A stretch of DNA of 64,000 nucleotides from Acuticoccus sp965213555 (lineage in GTDB: Bacteria > Pseudomonadota > Alphaproteobacteria > Rhizobiales > Amorphaceae), in the NCBI RefSeq assembly GCF_965213555.1, contig NZ_OZ243890.1, positions 806,001 through 870,000 of the forward strand, in the 5' to 3' direction. Positions 25,442-35,795 of this stretch are shown here, one piece after another. Made by a program: the position numbers and the translations under genes. Every line of letters begins with the position of its first letter. The first letter of the stretch is position 1. The notes under the pieces are model-generated. The model had not been told where the DNA came from, did not search any database, and saw only the letters and a program-made list of their open reading frames with translations.

Positions 25442-27385
25442 ATGACCGACAGCACCGAAACCCGCGCCTTCGAAGCCGACGTCGCCCGCCTGCTGCACCT
25501 CATGGTGCATTCGGTCTACTCCTCGCCCGACGTGTTCCTGCGCGAGCTCATCTCCAACGCCGCGGACGCGTGCGAGAAGCTGCGCCAGAGGGCGCTGACC
25601 GAGCCCTCCCTGATGGGCGAGGCACCGCTCGCCGTCGAGATCACACCGGACGCCGAGGGCAAGCGGCTGACCATCGCCGACAACGGCATCGGCATGACGC
25701 GCGCGGAGCTCGTCGAGAACCTCGGCACCATGGCGCGCTCGGGCACCGAGGCGTTCCGCAAGGCGCTCGAGGAGAGGTCGGCCGCGGCGAAGGACGGCGG
25801 CGACGCGCTGATCGGCCAGTTCGGCGTCGGCTTCTACTCCGCCTTCATGGTGGCGAGCGAGGTCGACGTCGTCTCCCGCGCGGCGGGCACCGACGAGGCG
25901 TGGCGCTGGACCTCGGACGGCTCGGGCGAGTTCACCATCGGCCCGGCGCAGGACGCGCCCGAGCGCGGCACGCGCGTCACGCTGACGCTCAAGGATGAGT
26001 ACGCCTCCTACGGCGAGGAGGCCACCGTCGAGCGGCTGGTCCGGCACCACTCGGCCCACGTTCCGGTCCCCATCCTGGTGCGACGAGGTACGGAAACGCG
26101 CCGGCTGGTCGACGGGACTGCGCTGTGGGCGCGGCCCAAGTCCGAGGTGAGGGACGACGAGTACGCCGAGTTCTATCGGTTCAACGCGGGCGCCTACGAC
26201 ACGCCCGCCCTCACGGTGCACACCCGCGTCGAGGGGCGTCAGGAGTACACCGCGCTCCTGTTCGTGCCGAGCCACGCGCCCTTCGACCTGTTCGAGGCCG
26301 AGCGGAAGGGGCGGGTCAAGCTCTACGTCCGCCGCGTCTTCATCGCCGACGACGCGCCGCTGCTCGCACCGTACCTGCGCTTCGTGCGGGGCGTCGTGGA
26401 CTCGCAGGACCTGCCGCTCAACCTCTCGCGCGAGATGCTGCAGACCAACCCCGTGCTGTCGCAGATGCGCGCTGCGCTCACGCGGCGTGTGCTGGGCGAG
26501 CTGCAGAAGCTGTCCGAGAACGATGCCGGTACCTACGCCAAGGTGTGGGACGCCTTCGGCTCGGTCCTCAAGGAGGGGCTCTACGAGGACGCGGAGCGGC
26601 GCGACGAGCTGTTCGCCCTCGCCCGCTTCAGGACGACGACGCAGCCGGACGGCGGCCGCTCGCTCGCCGACTACGTGTCCGCGATGCGCCAGAACCAGAC
26701 CGCGATCTACTACGCCGTCGGGGAGGACCACGACCGCCTCCTCGCCTCGCCGCACCTCGAGGGCTTTGCGTCCCGCGGCGTGGAGGTCATCTTGCTGTCC
26801 GATCCCGTCGATGCCTTCTGGGTGCGCTCGGCGCTCGGCTTCGACGGCAAGCCGTTCAAGTCCGTCACCCAGGGGTCGGCGGACCTAGATGCCATCGCGC
26901 GCCTCGATGGCAAGAGCGTTCCGCAGGAAGCGCGCGCGTCCGACATTGCGACCCTGTCGGCCCTCGTGAAGCAGACCCTCGGCGAGCGTGTATCGAAGGT
27001 CGTGACCTCGACGCGGCTCGCCCGGAGCCCGGCCTGCCTGGTCGCCTCGGAGGAGGGCTACGACCGGCAGATGGAGCGCATCGTCGCGCGCCACGGGAGG
27101 GGTCTCGGTGCCAAGCCGGTCCTCGAGCTGAACCCCTCCCACCCCCTCATCCGCACGCTGTCGGAGCGCGCGGCGACGGGCGGAGCGGCGGCTACCATCG
27201 CCGACGCGGCCTGGCTGCTGTTCGGCGCCGCGCAGATCCGCGAGGGGGACACGCCGAGCGACCCGGCCGAGTTCAACGACAAGCTCGTCGCCGCGATGAC
27301 CGCCTTCGTGCGGGCGCCGCAGCGCGGCGAGCACTCCGACATCGCGCTCGAGGGCGATGACGCGGGCAACGCGGATGCCGCCTGA
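25442..27385 (+). CDS. htpG: Molecular chaperone HtpG (Hsp90)
   Basis: Bacterial Hsp90, an ATP-dependent dimeric chaperone. 647 residues, normal length. The N-terminal GHKL ATPase shows FLRELISNAADACEKLR, DNGIGMT and GQFGVGFYSAFMVA. The middle domain has SREMLQTNPVLSQMR (catalytic-loop Arg region), and the C-terminal domain has LELNPSHPLI. The start codon has only a weak TTGAG element upstream. No clear heat-shock promoter or CIRCE element was recognised in the 127-base gap before it. Confidence 0.97.
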   Translation: MTDSTETRAFEADVARLLHLMVHSVYSSPDVFLRELISNAADACEKLRQRALTEPSLMGEAPLAVEITPDAEGKRLTIADNGIGMTRAELVENLGTMARSGTEAFRKALEERSAAAKDGGDALIGQFGVGFYSAFMVASEVDVVSRAAGTDEAWRWTSDGSGEFTIGPAQDAPERGTRVTLTLKDEYASYGEEATVERLVRHHSAHVPVPILVRRGTETRRLVDGTALWARPKSEVRDDEYAEFYRFNAGAYDTPALTVHTRVEGRQEYTALLFVPSHAPFDLFEAERKGRVKLYVRRVFIADDAPLLAPYLRFVRGVVDSQDLPLNLSREMLQTNPVLSQMRAALTRRVLGELQKLSENDAGTYAKVWDAFGSVLKEGLYEDAERRDELFALARFRTTTQPDGGRSLADYVSAMRQNQTAIYYAVGEDHDRLLASPHLEGFASRGVEVILLSDPVDAFWVRSALGFDGKPFKSVTQGSADLDAIARLDGKSVPQEARASDIATLSALVKQTLGERVSKVVTSTRLARSPACLVASEEGYDRQMERIVARHGRGLGAKPVLELNPSHPLIRTLSERAATGGAAATIADAAWLLFGAAQIREGDTPSDPAEFNDKLVAAMTAFVRAPQRGEHSDIALEGDDAGNADAA

Positions 27386-27394
27386 TCGCTCCGG

Positions 27395-28036
27395 TCAGGG
27401 CGTCGCCCGTGCGGTGATGAGCTTGACCGCGAAGCCTGCGAGCACGCTTGCGAAGATGTAGTCGAGCGCCCGTCGCGCCCGGCGCGAGCGTGCCAGGAGC
27501 CGCGAGAGGGCGCCGGCGAACAGGATCATAACGCCGCAGATCGGCGCCCCCACGACGGCGAACCACACGCCGAGCACCACGAGCTTGCCCGCCGCGTCGG
27601 GGTCGGTGGGCGAGATGAACTGCGGCAGGAAGGTCAGGAAGAACATCACGATCTTCGGGTTGAGCAGGTTGATCGCGATCCCTTTCAGGTAGACCGCTCC
27701 GAGCGTCTCCGAGCGGGCCGCCGCGGCGACGTTGAACGCGGAGCCGTTGCGGACCGCATCGACGGCGAGCCATAAGAGGTAGACCGCGCCGACGACCTTC
27801 AGCACGAGGAACGCCGTCGCCGACGCCGCGAGCAGCGCCGACAGCCCGACCGCGACGAGCATCGTATGGACGAGCGTGCCCGTCAGGGCGCCGAGCAGCG
27901 CGGCGAAGCCGGCGCGGCGCGAGTGGCTGAGCGTCTTGCCCAGGAACAGCGCCATGTCCGGCCCCGGCGTGATCGCGAGCGCGGCCACGGCGAGGGTGTA
28001 GGCCGCAAGTGTCGCGGCTGAGGGGACGACGTCCAT
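27395..28036 (-). CDS. LysE/RhtB family amino-acid exporter
   Basis: An inner-membrane exporter of about six helices, 213 residues. It opens with a hydrophobic helix ending TPGPDMALFLGKTL (the family's P-G-P motif), then helices around VHTMLVAVGLSALLA, VVGAVYLLWLAVDA (family motif), INLLNPKIVMFFLTFLPQF and LVVLGVWFAVVGAPICG. ATG at 28036 has GAGGATC seven bases upstream. It converges on htpG with a nine-base gap. Substrate is likely an amino acid such as homoserine, threonine or a leucine analogue, not decidable here. Confidence 0.93.
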   Translation of the reverse strand: MDVVPSAATLAAYTLAVAALAITPGPDMALFLGKTLSHSRRAGFAALLGALTGTLVHTMLVAVGLSALLAASATAFLVLKVVGAVYLLWLAVDAVRNGSAFNVAAAARSETLGAVYLKGIAINLLNPKIVMFFLTFLPQFISPTDPDAAGKLVVLGVWFAVVGAPICGVMILFAGALSRLLARSRRARRALDYIFASVLAGFAVKLITARATP

Positions 28037-28279
28037 GGGCGATCCTCGCTCATGCCTCGCACGTCGCGCTGCGCCTCGCTGCCGCGCATGGGCCCGTCGC
28101 GTAGGCCGATCGTCCTTCGCCTGCAACGGGGGACATCAGCGTCGCTGTCCCGGGACCGGCTCTCGATCCCGCCATCAACCCCTCACCACGAGCGGGCTCG
28201 GCCCGGTCGTGCCGCGGCCGGGGATCGAGTTCCGCCGCTCGGCGCTTGTGATCGCCCTCGAACGGCGCGACAGTCGGGA

Positions 28280-29470
28280 ATGTTCGTCGCGCACTCCCCC
28301 TTCGAGCGCCTGCGCCGCGCGCTCGCCGACGCTCCCCCGGGGGCGCCTCCCATCGACCTGTCCATCGGCAGCCCGACGCACCCCTCGCCGGACTTCGTGC
28401 CCGAGGTGCTCGCCCGCCACGCCGGGGAGTTCGTCGCCTACCCACCCTTCGAGGGGACGGCGAGCTTCCAGCGCGCGGTGCACGACTGGCTCGACCGACG
28501 CTACGGGCTCGAGGGCTGGTTCCGGGAGGCGGGCGTCGTGCTGCCGACCTCCGGCAGCCGCGACGGGCTGTTCTTCTCCCTCGTCACCGTTCGCGACATC
28601 CTGGAGAAGCCCCGCCCTGCGGTGCTGTTCGCCAACCCGTTCTACCAGGCCTATCCCGCCGCGGCGCACGCCATCGGCGCCGAGCCGGTGCCGATCGCGG
28701 CCGCGGACGGGATCGTCCCGGACTTCGAGGCGGTGCCCGAGGCGACGCTCGACCGGGCGATCGCGTACTACTTCGGGGCGCCCTCCAACCCGGCCGGTGC
28801 CGTGGCGACGGTCGCCGACTGGCATCGCCTGTTCGACCGCGCCGAGCGGCACGACTTCTTCCTGTTCGCCGACGAGTGCTACTCGGAGATCTACCGCGAG
28901 GCTGCTGGCCCGCCCGCCGGCGCGCTCCAGGCGGCCCGCGAGCGCCCCGACGCGCTCGCCCGGCTCGTCGTGTTCAACTCGCTCTCCAAGCGCTCCAACC
29001 TTGCCGGCATGCGCACGGGGATCGTCGCCGCCGAGCGCGAGCTCGCCGCCTCCCTCAAGGGCCTGCGCCAGCAGGCGGGGCCCCAGGTGCCGACGCCGCT
29101 GCAGGAGGTGGCGGCGGCCGCCTTCGACGACGAGGCCCACGTCGCGGCGAACCGGCGGCTCTACGATGCCAAGTTCGTCGACGCCGAAGCCGCGCTCGGG
29201 CCGCTGTTCGGCCCGGTCACGCCGCCGGCGAGCTTCTTCCTCTGGCTCCCGGTCAGCGACGACCTCGAGTTCGCGGTCCGGCTGTGGCGCGAGGCGGGCG
29301 TGCGTGTCCTGCCGGGCCGATACCTCGGCTCGGGGGAGGGTCCGGCCAACCCCGGTCATGGGCGGGTGCGCCTCGCGCTCGTGGCCGACGCCGAGCGCAC
29401 CCGGGGGGCGCTCGCCCGCGTGGGCGAGGCGATGGACGCCCCGGCGCTGCGCGAGGCCGCCGCCGGCTGA
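28280..29470 (+). CDS. dapC: Class I/II PLP aminotransferase, probably N-succinyldiaminopimelate aminotransferase DapC
   Basis: A fold-type I aminotransferase of 396 residues. Segments: IDLSIGSPTHPSPDFV at the start, SGSRDGLFF in the cofactor-binding region, FANPFYQAYP, GAPSNPAGAV, LFADECYSEIY and the PLP-Lys block FNSLSKRSNLAGMRTG near residues 232-247. The pattern of motifs matches proteobacterial DapC, which would act in the same lysine/diaminopimelate route as dapB in this window. ATG at 28280 was chosen; the frame is open further upstream but looks like a shadow there. A general aminotransferase is the alternative. Confidence 0.85.
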   Translation: MFVAHSPFERLRRALADAPPGAPPIDLSIGSPTHPSPDFVPEVLARHAGEFVAYPPFEGTASFQRAVHDWLDRRYGLEGWFREAGVVLPTSGSRDGLFFSLVTVRDILEKPRPAVLFANPFYQAYPAAAHAIGAEPVPIAAADGIVPDFEAVPEATLDRAIAYYFGAPSNPAGAVATVADWHRLFDRAERHDFFLFADECYSEIYREAAGPPAGALQAARERPDALARLVVFNSLSKRSNLAGMRTGIVAAERELAASLKGLRQQAGPQVPTPLQEVAAAAFDDEAHVAANRRLYDAKFVDAEAALGPLFGPVTPPASFFLWLPVSDDLEFAVRLWREAGVRVLPGRYLGSGEGPANPGHGRVRLALVADAERTRGALARVGEAMDAPALREAAAG

Positions 29471-29608
29471 TCCTTCTGCGCGTCGGGTTACCCGGCGTTA
29501 ACGCTGCCCGGTCACACATCGTGCGGACGGGGCCGCCAACGAGGGGTCGCGCCGGGCGACCACCCGCACCTTGCCGCCCCATGGCCAACCTTTCGATGGG
29601 GGCGGACT

Positions 29609-32497
29609 GTGAGCGTCATGCGGCTGAAGACCCTGGAGCGCGTGCTCGACGATCCATCCGTCCTCTTCGCGCGGCGTGCGCTCGCCGTGCTGATCGGGAT
29701 CGGCCTCCTCGTCCTGTCGGCGGTGCTCGCCGTTTCGCTCGCCACCTGGACGGTCTCCGATCCCAGCCTCACCCACGCCACCGATGGGCCGGTGCGGAAC
29801 ATCATGGGCTCCTTCGGCGCCGCCTTCGCCGATCCCGTCATGCAGCTGTTCGGGCTCGCCGCGCCGCTCCTCATCCTGCCGCTGCCCATGTGGGGGCTGC
29901 GTCTCCTCACCGCGCGTCCGGTGGGGCTGACGGCGAGCCGCATCGGCGCAGGCTTCGCGGCGCTGTTCCTCGCGCCGGGCTTCGTGGACGCCTTCCCGGT
30001 GACCGACGCGTGGCCGCTGCCCCTCGGCCTCGGCGGGGTCGTCGGCAGCGTGTGGGACGCCGTCATCGTCGGCGGGCTCGGCATCGTCTGGGGCTGGCTG
30101 CAGGGGATCGTGAGCGGGCTCCTGGGCCTTGCCGCCGGCGCGGCGCTGGTGATCGCTTTGAGGCCTGCACGCCGGCGCGAGGCGCCCGCCGACCTCGGCT
30201 TCCAGTTCTACCGCAGGGAGGTCGCGGACGAGTACGGCCTCGACGGCACCGACACGTTCGAGACCGAGGCCTCGCGCTTCGCCGAGATCCACGGGGCACT
30301 CGTCCACCGCGCCATGCTGTTGCGGGCACGGATGCGGTCCTGGACGGCCGGCGCCGGCGCGATGCGCACGCACCGTGAGCCACCATCGCTCAAGGCCGCG
30401 CTCGCCGGCACGCCGGAGGTGGAGGCCGACGTCGACATCTACCGCCCGCGGGGTGAGGGGCGATCCCCCAGCCCCCGCGCACCGCAGCCTGCGGACGAGG
30501 TGCGCAGGATGCGCCCGGTCCGCACCGTCCGCGTCGCCGTCGCGCCGGAGGATGAGCCGGAGCGCGGAAGCCTGACGTTCAAGACGCCGCTGCGCGGCCC
30601 GGCCGCCCGCGTGCGCCGTAGCGAGGTCGACCTCGTCGCTCCAAGGGACGAGGACGACGGGTGGGACGGGGACGAGACCTGGGACGAGGACGCGCTGCGC
30701 GACGCGGACGCCGCCGACGAGGACGCCATCGACCACGAGGCGTACGAGGAGGATCACCGGTTCGCCGCCGCGTCCGGCGTCGAGGACGACGAGCGCCTCG
30801 ACGAGGATGCGCACGGCGACGAGTTCGAGGACGATGAGTTCGACGAGGAGGATCTGGCGGACGACGAGCCGCCGCACGGCCGGGCTGACGAGCCGGCGCC
30901 GCGGGTCATCCCCGCCGCCGGCGCCATGAAGCCCGGCCGGCGCGTCGCGCAGGAGGCGCAGCCGAGCCTCCTGCCGCGCGGCGAGTACGAGTTCCCGCCG
31001 CTCTCGCTCCTCACCTCACCGCCGGCCGACCGCGCCGACCGGGAGCTGACCGAGGACGCGCTCGAGGCCAACGCCCGCGTCCTTGAGGGCGTGCTCGACG
31101 ACTTCGGCGTCAAGGGACAGATCATCAACGTACGACCCGGTCCCGTCGTCACGCTCTACGAGCTGGAGCCGGCGCCGGGCATCAAGTCGTCCCGCGTCAT
31201 CGGCCTCGCCGACGACATCGCGCGGTCCATGAGCGCGATCTCCGCCCGCGTCGCCGTCATCCCCGGCAAGAACGCCATCGGCATCGAGCTGCCGAACCCG
31301 CGCCGCGTCACCGTCTTCCTGCGCGAGCTCCTCGCCTCGGAGGACTTCGAGCGCACCAAGCAGAAGCTGCCCATGTGCCTCGGCAAGACCATCGGCGGCG
31401 AGGCGGTGATCGCGGACCTCGCGCGGATGCCGCACCTCCTCGTCGCCGGCACCACCGGCTCGGGCAAGTCGGTGTCGATCAACACCATGATCCTGTCCCT
31501 GCTCTACCACCACCGGCCCGAGGCGTGCCGCATCATCCTCATCGACCCCAAGATGCTCGAGCTGTCGGTGTACGACGGCATCCCGCACCTCCTCACCCCC
31601 GTGGTGACGGACGCCAAGAAGGCGGTCACCTCGCTGCGCTGGGCGGTGCGCGAGATGGAGGACCGCTACCGCAAGATGGCCAAGCTCGGCGTCAGGAACA
31701 TCGAGGGCTACAACCAGCGCCTGCGCGAGGCGGAGCGCTCCGGCGAGCCGCTCACGCGCATCGTGCAGACGGGCTTCGACCGCGGAACGGGCCAGGCGAT
31801 CTTCGAGGAGGAGCATCTCGAGCTCGAAGCGATGCCCTTCATCGTCGTCATCGTCGACGAGATGGCCGACCTCATGATGGTGGCGGGTAAGGACATCGAG
31901 GGCGCGATCCAGCGCCTCGCACAGATGGCGCGCGCCGCAGGCATCCACCTCATCATGGCGACGCAGCGCCCGTCGGTGGACGTCATCACCGGCACCATCA
32001 AGGCGAACTTCCCGACGCGCATCTCCTTCCAGGTCACGTCGAAGATCGATTCGCGGACCATCCTCGGCGAGATGGGCGCCGAGCAGCTCCTCGGCATGGG
32101 CGACATGCTCTTCATGGCGGGCGGCGGGCGCATCCAGCGCGTCCATGGTCCGTTCGTGTCCGATGAGGAGGTCGAGGACGTCGTCGCCCACCTGAAGCGC
32201 CAGGGCGCGCCGGAGTACCTCACCGCCGTCCTGGAGGACGACGAGGACGACGAGCCGGCGGGCGAGGCGCCCGGCCTCGACGCGCTGGCCGAGTCGGACG
32301 ACCTCTACGACCGCGCGGTGGCGCTCGTGCTGCGCGACCGCAAGGCGTCCACCTCCTACGTCCAGCGACGCCTCGCCATCGGCTACAACCGTGCCGCGAC
32401 GCTCATCGAGCGCATGGAGAGGGAGGGCGTGGTCTCCCCCGCGAACCACGCCGGCAAGCGCGACATCCTCGTGCCCGGCGAGGAGGAGGCCGCCTGA
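29609..32497 (+). CDS. ftsK: DNA translocase FtsK
   Basis: FtsK pumps chromosome DNA at the division septum and activates dimer resolution. 962 residues. An N-terminal membrane part (about 25-190) has four hydrophobic helices, for example VLIGIGLLVLSAVLAVSL and VVGSVWDAVIVGGLGIVW. A long acidic linker (about 335-430) is rich in Asp-Asp-Glu runs. The motor has VAGTTGSGKSVSIN (Walker A, about 611-624), FIVVIVDEMADLMM (Walker B) and MATQRPSVDVITG, and the C-terminal gamma winged helix has YVQRRLAIGYNRAA. GTG at 29609 was kept; ATG at 29618 is an alternative. A stem-loop follows the stop. Confidence 0.97.
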   Translation: MSVMRLKTLERVLDDPSVLFARRALAVLIGIGLLVLSAVLAVSLATWTVSDPSLTHATDGPVRNIMGSFGAAFADPVMQLFGLAAPLLILPLPMWGLRLLTARPVGLTASRIGAGFAALFLAPGFVDAFPVTDAWPLPLGLGGVVGSVWDAVIVGGLGIVWGWLQGIVSGLLGLAAGAALVIALRPARRREAPADLGFQFYRREVADEYGLDGTDTFETEASRFAEIHGALVHRAMLLRARMRSWTAGAGAMRTHREPPSLKAALAGTPEVEADVDIYRPRGEGRSPSPRAPQPADEVRRMRPVRTVRVAVAPEDEPERGSLTFKTPLRGPAARVRRSEVDLVAPRDEDDGWDGDETWDEDALRDADAADEDAIDHEAYEEDHRFAAASGVEDDERLDEDAHGDEFEDDEFDEEDLADDEPPHGRADEPAPRVIPAAGAMKPGRRVAQEAQPSLLPRGEYEFPPLSLLTSPPADRADRELTEDALEANARVLEGVLDDFGVKGQIINVRPGPVVTLYELEPAPGIKSSRVIGLADDIARSMSAISARVAVIPGKNAIGIELPNPRRVTVFLRELLASEDFERTKQKLPMCLGKTIGGEAVIADLARMPHLLVAGTTGSGKSVSINTMILSLLYHHRPEACRIILIDPKMLELSVYDGIPHLLTPVVTDAKKAVTSLRWAVREMEDRYRKMAKLGVRNIEGYNQRLREAERSGEPLTRIVQTGFDRGTGQAIFEEEHLELEAMPFIVVIVDEMADLMMVAGKDIEGAIQRLAQMARAAGIHLIMATQRPSVDVITGTIKANFPTRISFQVTSKIDSRTILGEMGAEQLLGMGDMLFMAGGGRIQRVHGPFVSDEEVEDVVAHLKRQGAPEYLTAVLEDDEDDEPAGEAPGLDALAESDDLYDRAVALVLRDRKASTSYVQRRLAIGYNRAATLIERMEREGVVSPANHAGKRDILVPGEEEAA

Positions 32498-32508
32498 ACA
32501 GGCGCCGC

Positions 32509-32533
32509 TGACGGGCCGCGCTAGCGCCCGTCA
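32509..32533 (+). terminator. Stem-loop after ftsK, terminator-like
   Basis: An eight-base stem TGACGGGC / GCCCGTCA closes a nine-base loop 12 bases after the ftsK stop. No T-run follows (ACGCGCAG), so it is either a Rho-independent terminator of poor quality or an RNA-stability hairpin. Confidence 0.4.
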
Positions 32534-32617
32534 ACGCGCAGTTACGACCTATTCGCGCGGGGCCGCGACCGGCCAGCTTAGGGTTCGACCTTCAACACAC
32601 GAGCGTTGGAGGTCGAC

Positions 32618-33001
32618 ATGACGGCGATAAGGTTGACGTTCGAGGTCGAGGGCGAGGCGGTCTCGCTGCGCGACAGCGAGGGGGTGGAGATGCGCGCCCC
32701 GCCCCCGTCCCGCCCCGAGGTCTTCCAGAACGGGGTCGGCGTGTGGGTGGAGCTCGCAGGCCGCGACGGCGACCCGCTCTAGGCGCGCATCCTCGACCCG
32801 CGGACGGCGATGGGGATGGCGGAGGTGCCGAGCGGGCTCGGCAGCCCGAGCCACACCCTGGTCCCCGCGGCAGCATGGGGGCAGCGCACGATGGTCGTGG
32901 TGCCCCTCATCGAGGGCGCCACGAGCCTGCGCATCCTGCAGCGCACGTCGGAGGGGGCCGGGAGACCGCCCCGCGTCCTGTTCCAGACCGACGACTTCTG
33001 A
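32618..33001 (+). pseudogene. Small protein gene with in-frame amber stop, upstream of the M64 peptidase gene
   Basis: ATG at 32618, with GGAGG five bases upstream, opens a frame (MTAIRLTFEVEGEAVSLRDS, then VEMRAPPPSRPEVFQNGVGV and WVELAGRDGDPL) that stops at TAG 32780-32782. The same frame continues without shift as ARILDPRTAMGMAEV to FQTDDF and a TGA at 32999-33001. Read through, it would be 127 residues of beta-rich sequence with no signal peptide or membrane helix. The part after the amber is plausible protein, so a nonsense mutation is the simplest reading. It lies 44 bases before the M64 peptidase gene and is probably its partner. I do not recognise a named domain. Recoding of the amber is unlikely, because the neighbouring gene is also broken. 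Confidence 0.65.
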
Positions 33002-33045
33002 CCGCTCGCGGTGGATCAGCACTTTTCATCAAGGAATTTATCAAC

Positions 33046-35669
33046 ATGGGAACGTCTGACGGCAGTGTGATCCGCATCACCAAGGTGCACGACGGCGGCT
33101 CGCCGGCCGATCGGCTCAACGTCGTCATCGTCGCCGAAGGGTACCGCGCGAGCGAGCTCGCCCACCTTCCAGCAGCACGCGGCGGACTTCGTGGCGCACC
33201 TCTTCACGGTAGCGCCCTTCGACGAGGCGGCCGTCGCGTGCGGCTTCAACATCTACCGCCTCGACGTGACGTCCACGGAAAGCGGGGCGGACAAGCCGAA
33301 CAGCGACGACGCCGATCCACCGCCGATGCCCGTCAGCAAGGCCACCTACTTCGACGCGACGTTCTGCGGCAGCGGGGCCGACCGGCACTCGATCTCCGGC
33401 GACAACAACCTTGTGGTGACCACGGCCGCGGCGCGCCTGCCCGAATATGGGACGATCCTCGTCTTCGTGAACGACCCCGAACGCGGCGGCGCTGCAGGCA
33501 CCGTCGCCTGGCAGAGCACGTCGAGCTTCGACTGGATGGACGTCGTCATCCACGAGATGGGGCACTCCATCTACGGCCTCGCCGACGAGTACGACTACGG
33601 CGCGGTGGATGAGGGCATCGACGACACCTGGGCCGGCGGCGAGCCGGTCCAGGTGAACTCCACCGCGCAGGCCGATCCCGCGATGGTGAAGTGGAACGCG
33701 CTCGTCACCGCTGGCGCCGCGACCCCGACGATGCCGAACCCCGACTGCACGCTACCGAACAATGGGGCGAGCCCGGTCGCTGCAGCCATCGTCGGCACCT
33801 TCGAGGGCTCGGGCTACCACCGCTGCGGGGTCTACCGCCCGCGCCACCTGTGCCGCATGCGCGTCGCCGACCACCCGACGTTCTGCCCGGTCTGCGAGGG
33901 CGAGGTCCGGCGCATCATGTCCGCCTACGCAGCGCCGTCCACCACCGGCGCGATTACCCTCGATACGCCATCGCTGGCGTTCGACGACATCCCCGAGGGG
34001 CTGTCAGCGGTCCGGGCCATCACCTACAGGTCAGCGGGCAGCAGCCACGCGGACAGCGTGAGCATCGACGTCGTGGAGACCGGCCAGACGGACGTCGTCA
34101 TGCTGCAGGGCAACTGCGTGCGCGCGAGACGACCGCGGTGCAGCTCGTCCTCGACCGCTCGGGCAGCATGCTCGACGTCAAGTCCGAGGGCCGCACCAAG
34201 GCCGAGGTGCTGCGCAAGTCGGCGACCGTGCTGGCCGACGTCGCCCCGCCCGAGATGGCGATCGGCGCGACGACCTACGACGAGGACGCCCAGGACTTCC
34301 TCGCCATCACGCTCCTCGGCGACCGCGCGACGGGCGCTGGCCGGGCGACGCTGCGCGGCGCCATCACGGGCTACGCGCCGAACGCTTCCGGCTTCACTGC
34401 GACCGGCGACGGCATCGAGCGCGCCAAGCTGCGGCTCGAGGCCGCCACCGGCTTCGACAACCGCGCGATGATCGTGCTCACCGACGGCAAGGACACGGCT
34501 GCGAAGTCGGTGGCGGAGGTCGCCGACGGCGTCATCGACAGCGCCGTGTTCGCCATTGGCCTCGGCACCGCCGAGCAGATCGACCCGGGAACGCTGACCA
34601 CCCTTGCCGGCGCCCCCGGCGGCTACATGCTGATGACCGGCCTCCTGACCTCGGACGACCAGTCCTGCTCGAGAAGTACTACCTGCAGATCCTTGCCGGC
34701 GTCAGCAACCAGGACATCATCCTCGACCCTGAAGGCCGGCTCTCGCCGGGGATGGAGGCGCGCATCCCCTTCGACGTGATCGACAGCGACATCGAGATCA
34801 CGGCGATCGTCCTCGCGACCTTCCCGAGCGCCGTGCGGCTGACGCTCGAGACGCCGTCCGGCGCACGCATTGCGGCCGCACAGGTGGCGAGCGATCCGGG
34901 CCTCACCGAGACCCGTGTCGGACGCGAGCCGCACGATGCAAGCCTCGCTCCCCGTCGTTCTCGACGGCACGCCCCACCGCGAGGGCCGCTGGCACCTCGT
35001 CCTGAAGCTCGACGAGAAGGAGGTCGTGCGCCCCCTGCGCTCCCTGCCCTCGCAGCTCGACGGCCGCCTCGTGCAGGGTGTGCGCCCATCGCACGGGATG
35101 TCGCGTGTCGAGCGGCCGCGCGAGCGCGGGGTGGACTACTCGGCGCTCGTGCAGACCGTCTCCAACCTCACCATGCGCACCACCCTCACCCGGTCGAGCT
35201 TCGAGCCGGGCGCGACGATGAGGCTCGAGACCGTCATCACCGAGTACGGTGGTCCGTTCCGCGGCGCGTCCACCATCGCAGCCGACGTCACGACGCCGAG
35301 CGGCGCGGTCGTCACCGTCCGCTCGCTGCCCTCGGCGAGGGACGCCACCTCGCCACACTGCCGGCCGACACGCCGGGGCTGTACTCCTGGCGCGTGCGGG
35401 CGGGCGGCGAGACCTCGCGCGGGCGACCGTTCACCCGCGAGGCGCTGCGCACCGCCTCGGTGTGGCAGGGCGGCGACCGGCCGCGCGACGACACCGGACC
35501 TGACCGGCCCGGCACGACGGGCGGCGGCGATCCCTTGACCGGGCTGCTGTGCTGTCTCCTCGGCAAGGGCGGGGTCAACGACCGCTTCTTCGAGCGAGCA
35601 GAGGAGTGGGGCATCGAACCCGACGCGCTAAGGGAGTGCCTGAAGGTGGCCTGCGAGGAGCGGACGTAG
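33046..35669 (+). pseudogene. M64-type peptidase with vWA domain, broken by five frameshifts
   Basis: A single gene can be traced across five shifts of reading frame. ATG at 33046 with AAGGA upstream opens RITKVHDGGSPADRLNVVIV, typical of M64 peptidases. An extra C near 33163 shifts the frame; the protein resumes ADFVAHLFTVAPFDEAAVAC and carries the zinc site HEMGHSIYGLADEYDYG (about 33550-33600), then a CRMRVADHPTFCPVCEGE block. A shift near 34115 leads into a vWA domain (QLVLDRSGSMLDV with the MIDAS Asp-x-Ser-x-Ser, and LTDGKDTA). Further shifts near 34665, 34915 and 35338 lead through a beta-rich C-terminal part (LPVVLDGTPHREG, then EYGGPFRGASTIAADV) to a tail ending in a TAG at 35667-35669. 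It must be a degenerate gene unless the assembly is poor. Confidence 0.85.
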
Positions 35670-35795
35670 CTCGGTGCCGGAGCGACGTCCGCGCCAAGCG
35701 GGCGGAGCCGGCCTAAAGCATGCGCACCTCGCCACAACCCTCGACGACCTTGACGGACGCCGGCGCCCCATAGGGCACCGGTGCCCGGGCCAGCG

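Noticed and set aside
29471..29608. tRNA or small RNA gene between dapC and ftsK
   Set aside because: No cloverleaf or TTCGA-type T-loop pattern was seen; the inverted pieces are short.
11417..32782. Amber (TAG) codons inside two otherwise open frames, perhaps recoded
   Set aside because: Both genes (11273-11910 and 32618-33001) lie in places with other lesions: the first has its own frameshift, and the second is next to a five-times shifted gene. Nonsense mutation is simpler than amber recoding; no pyrrolysine or suppressor tRNA genes were seen.
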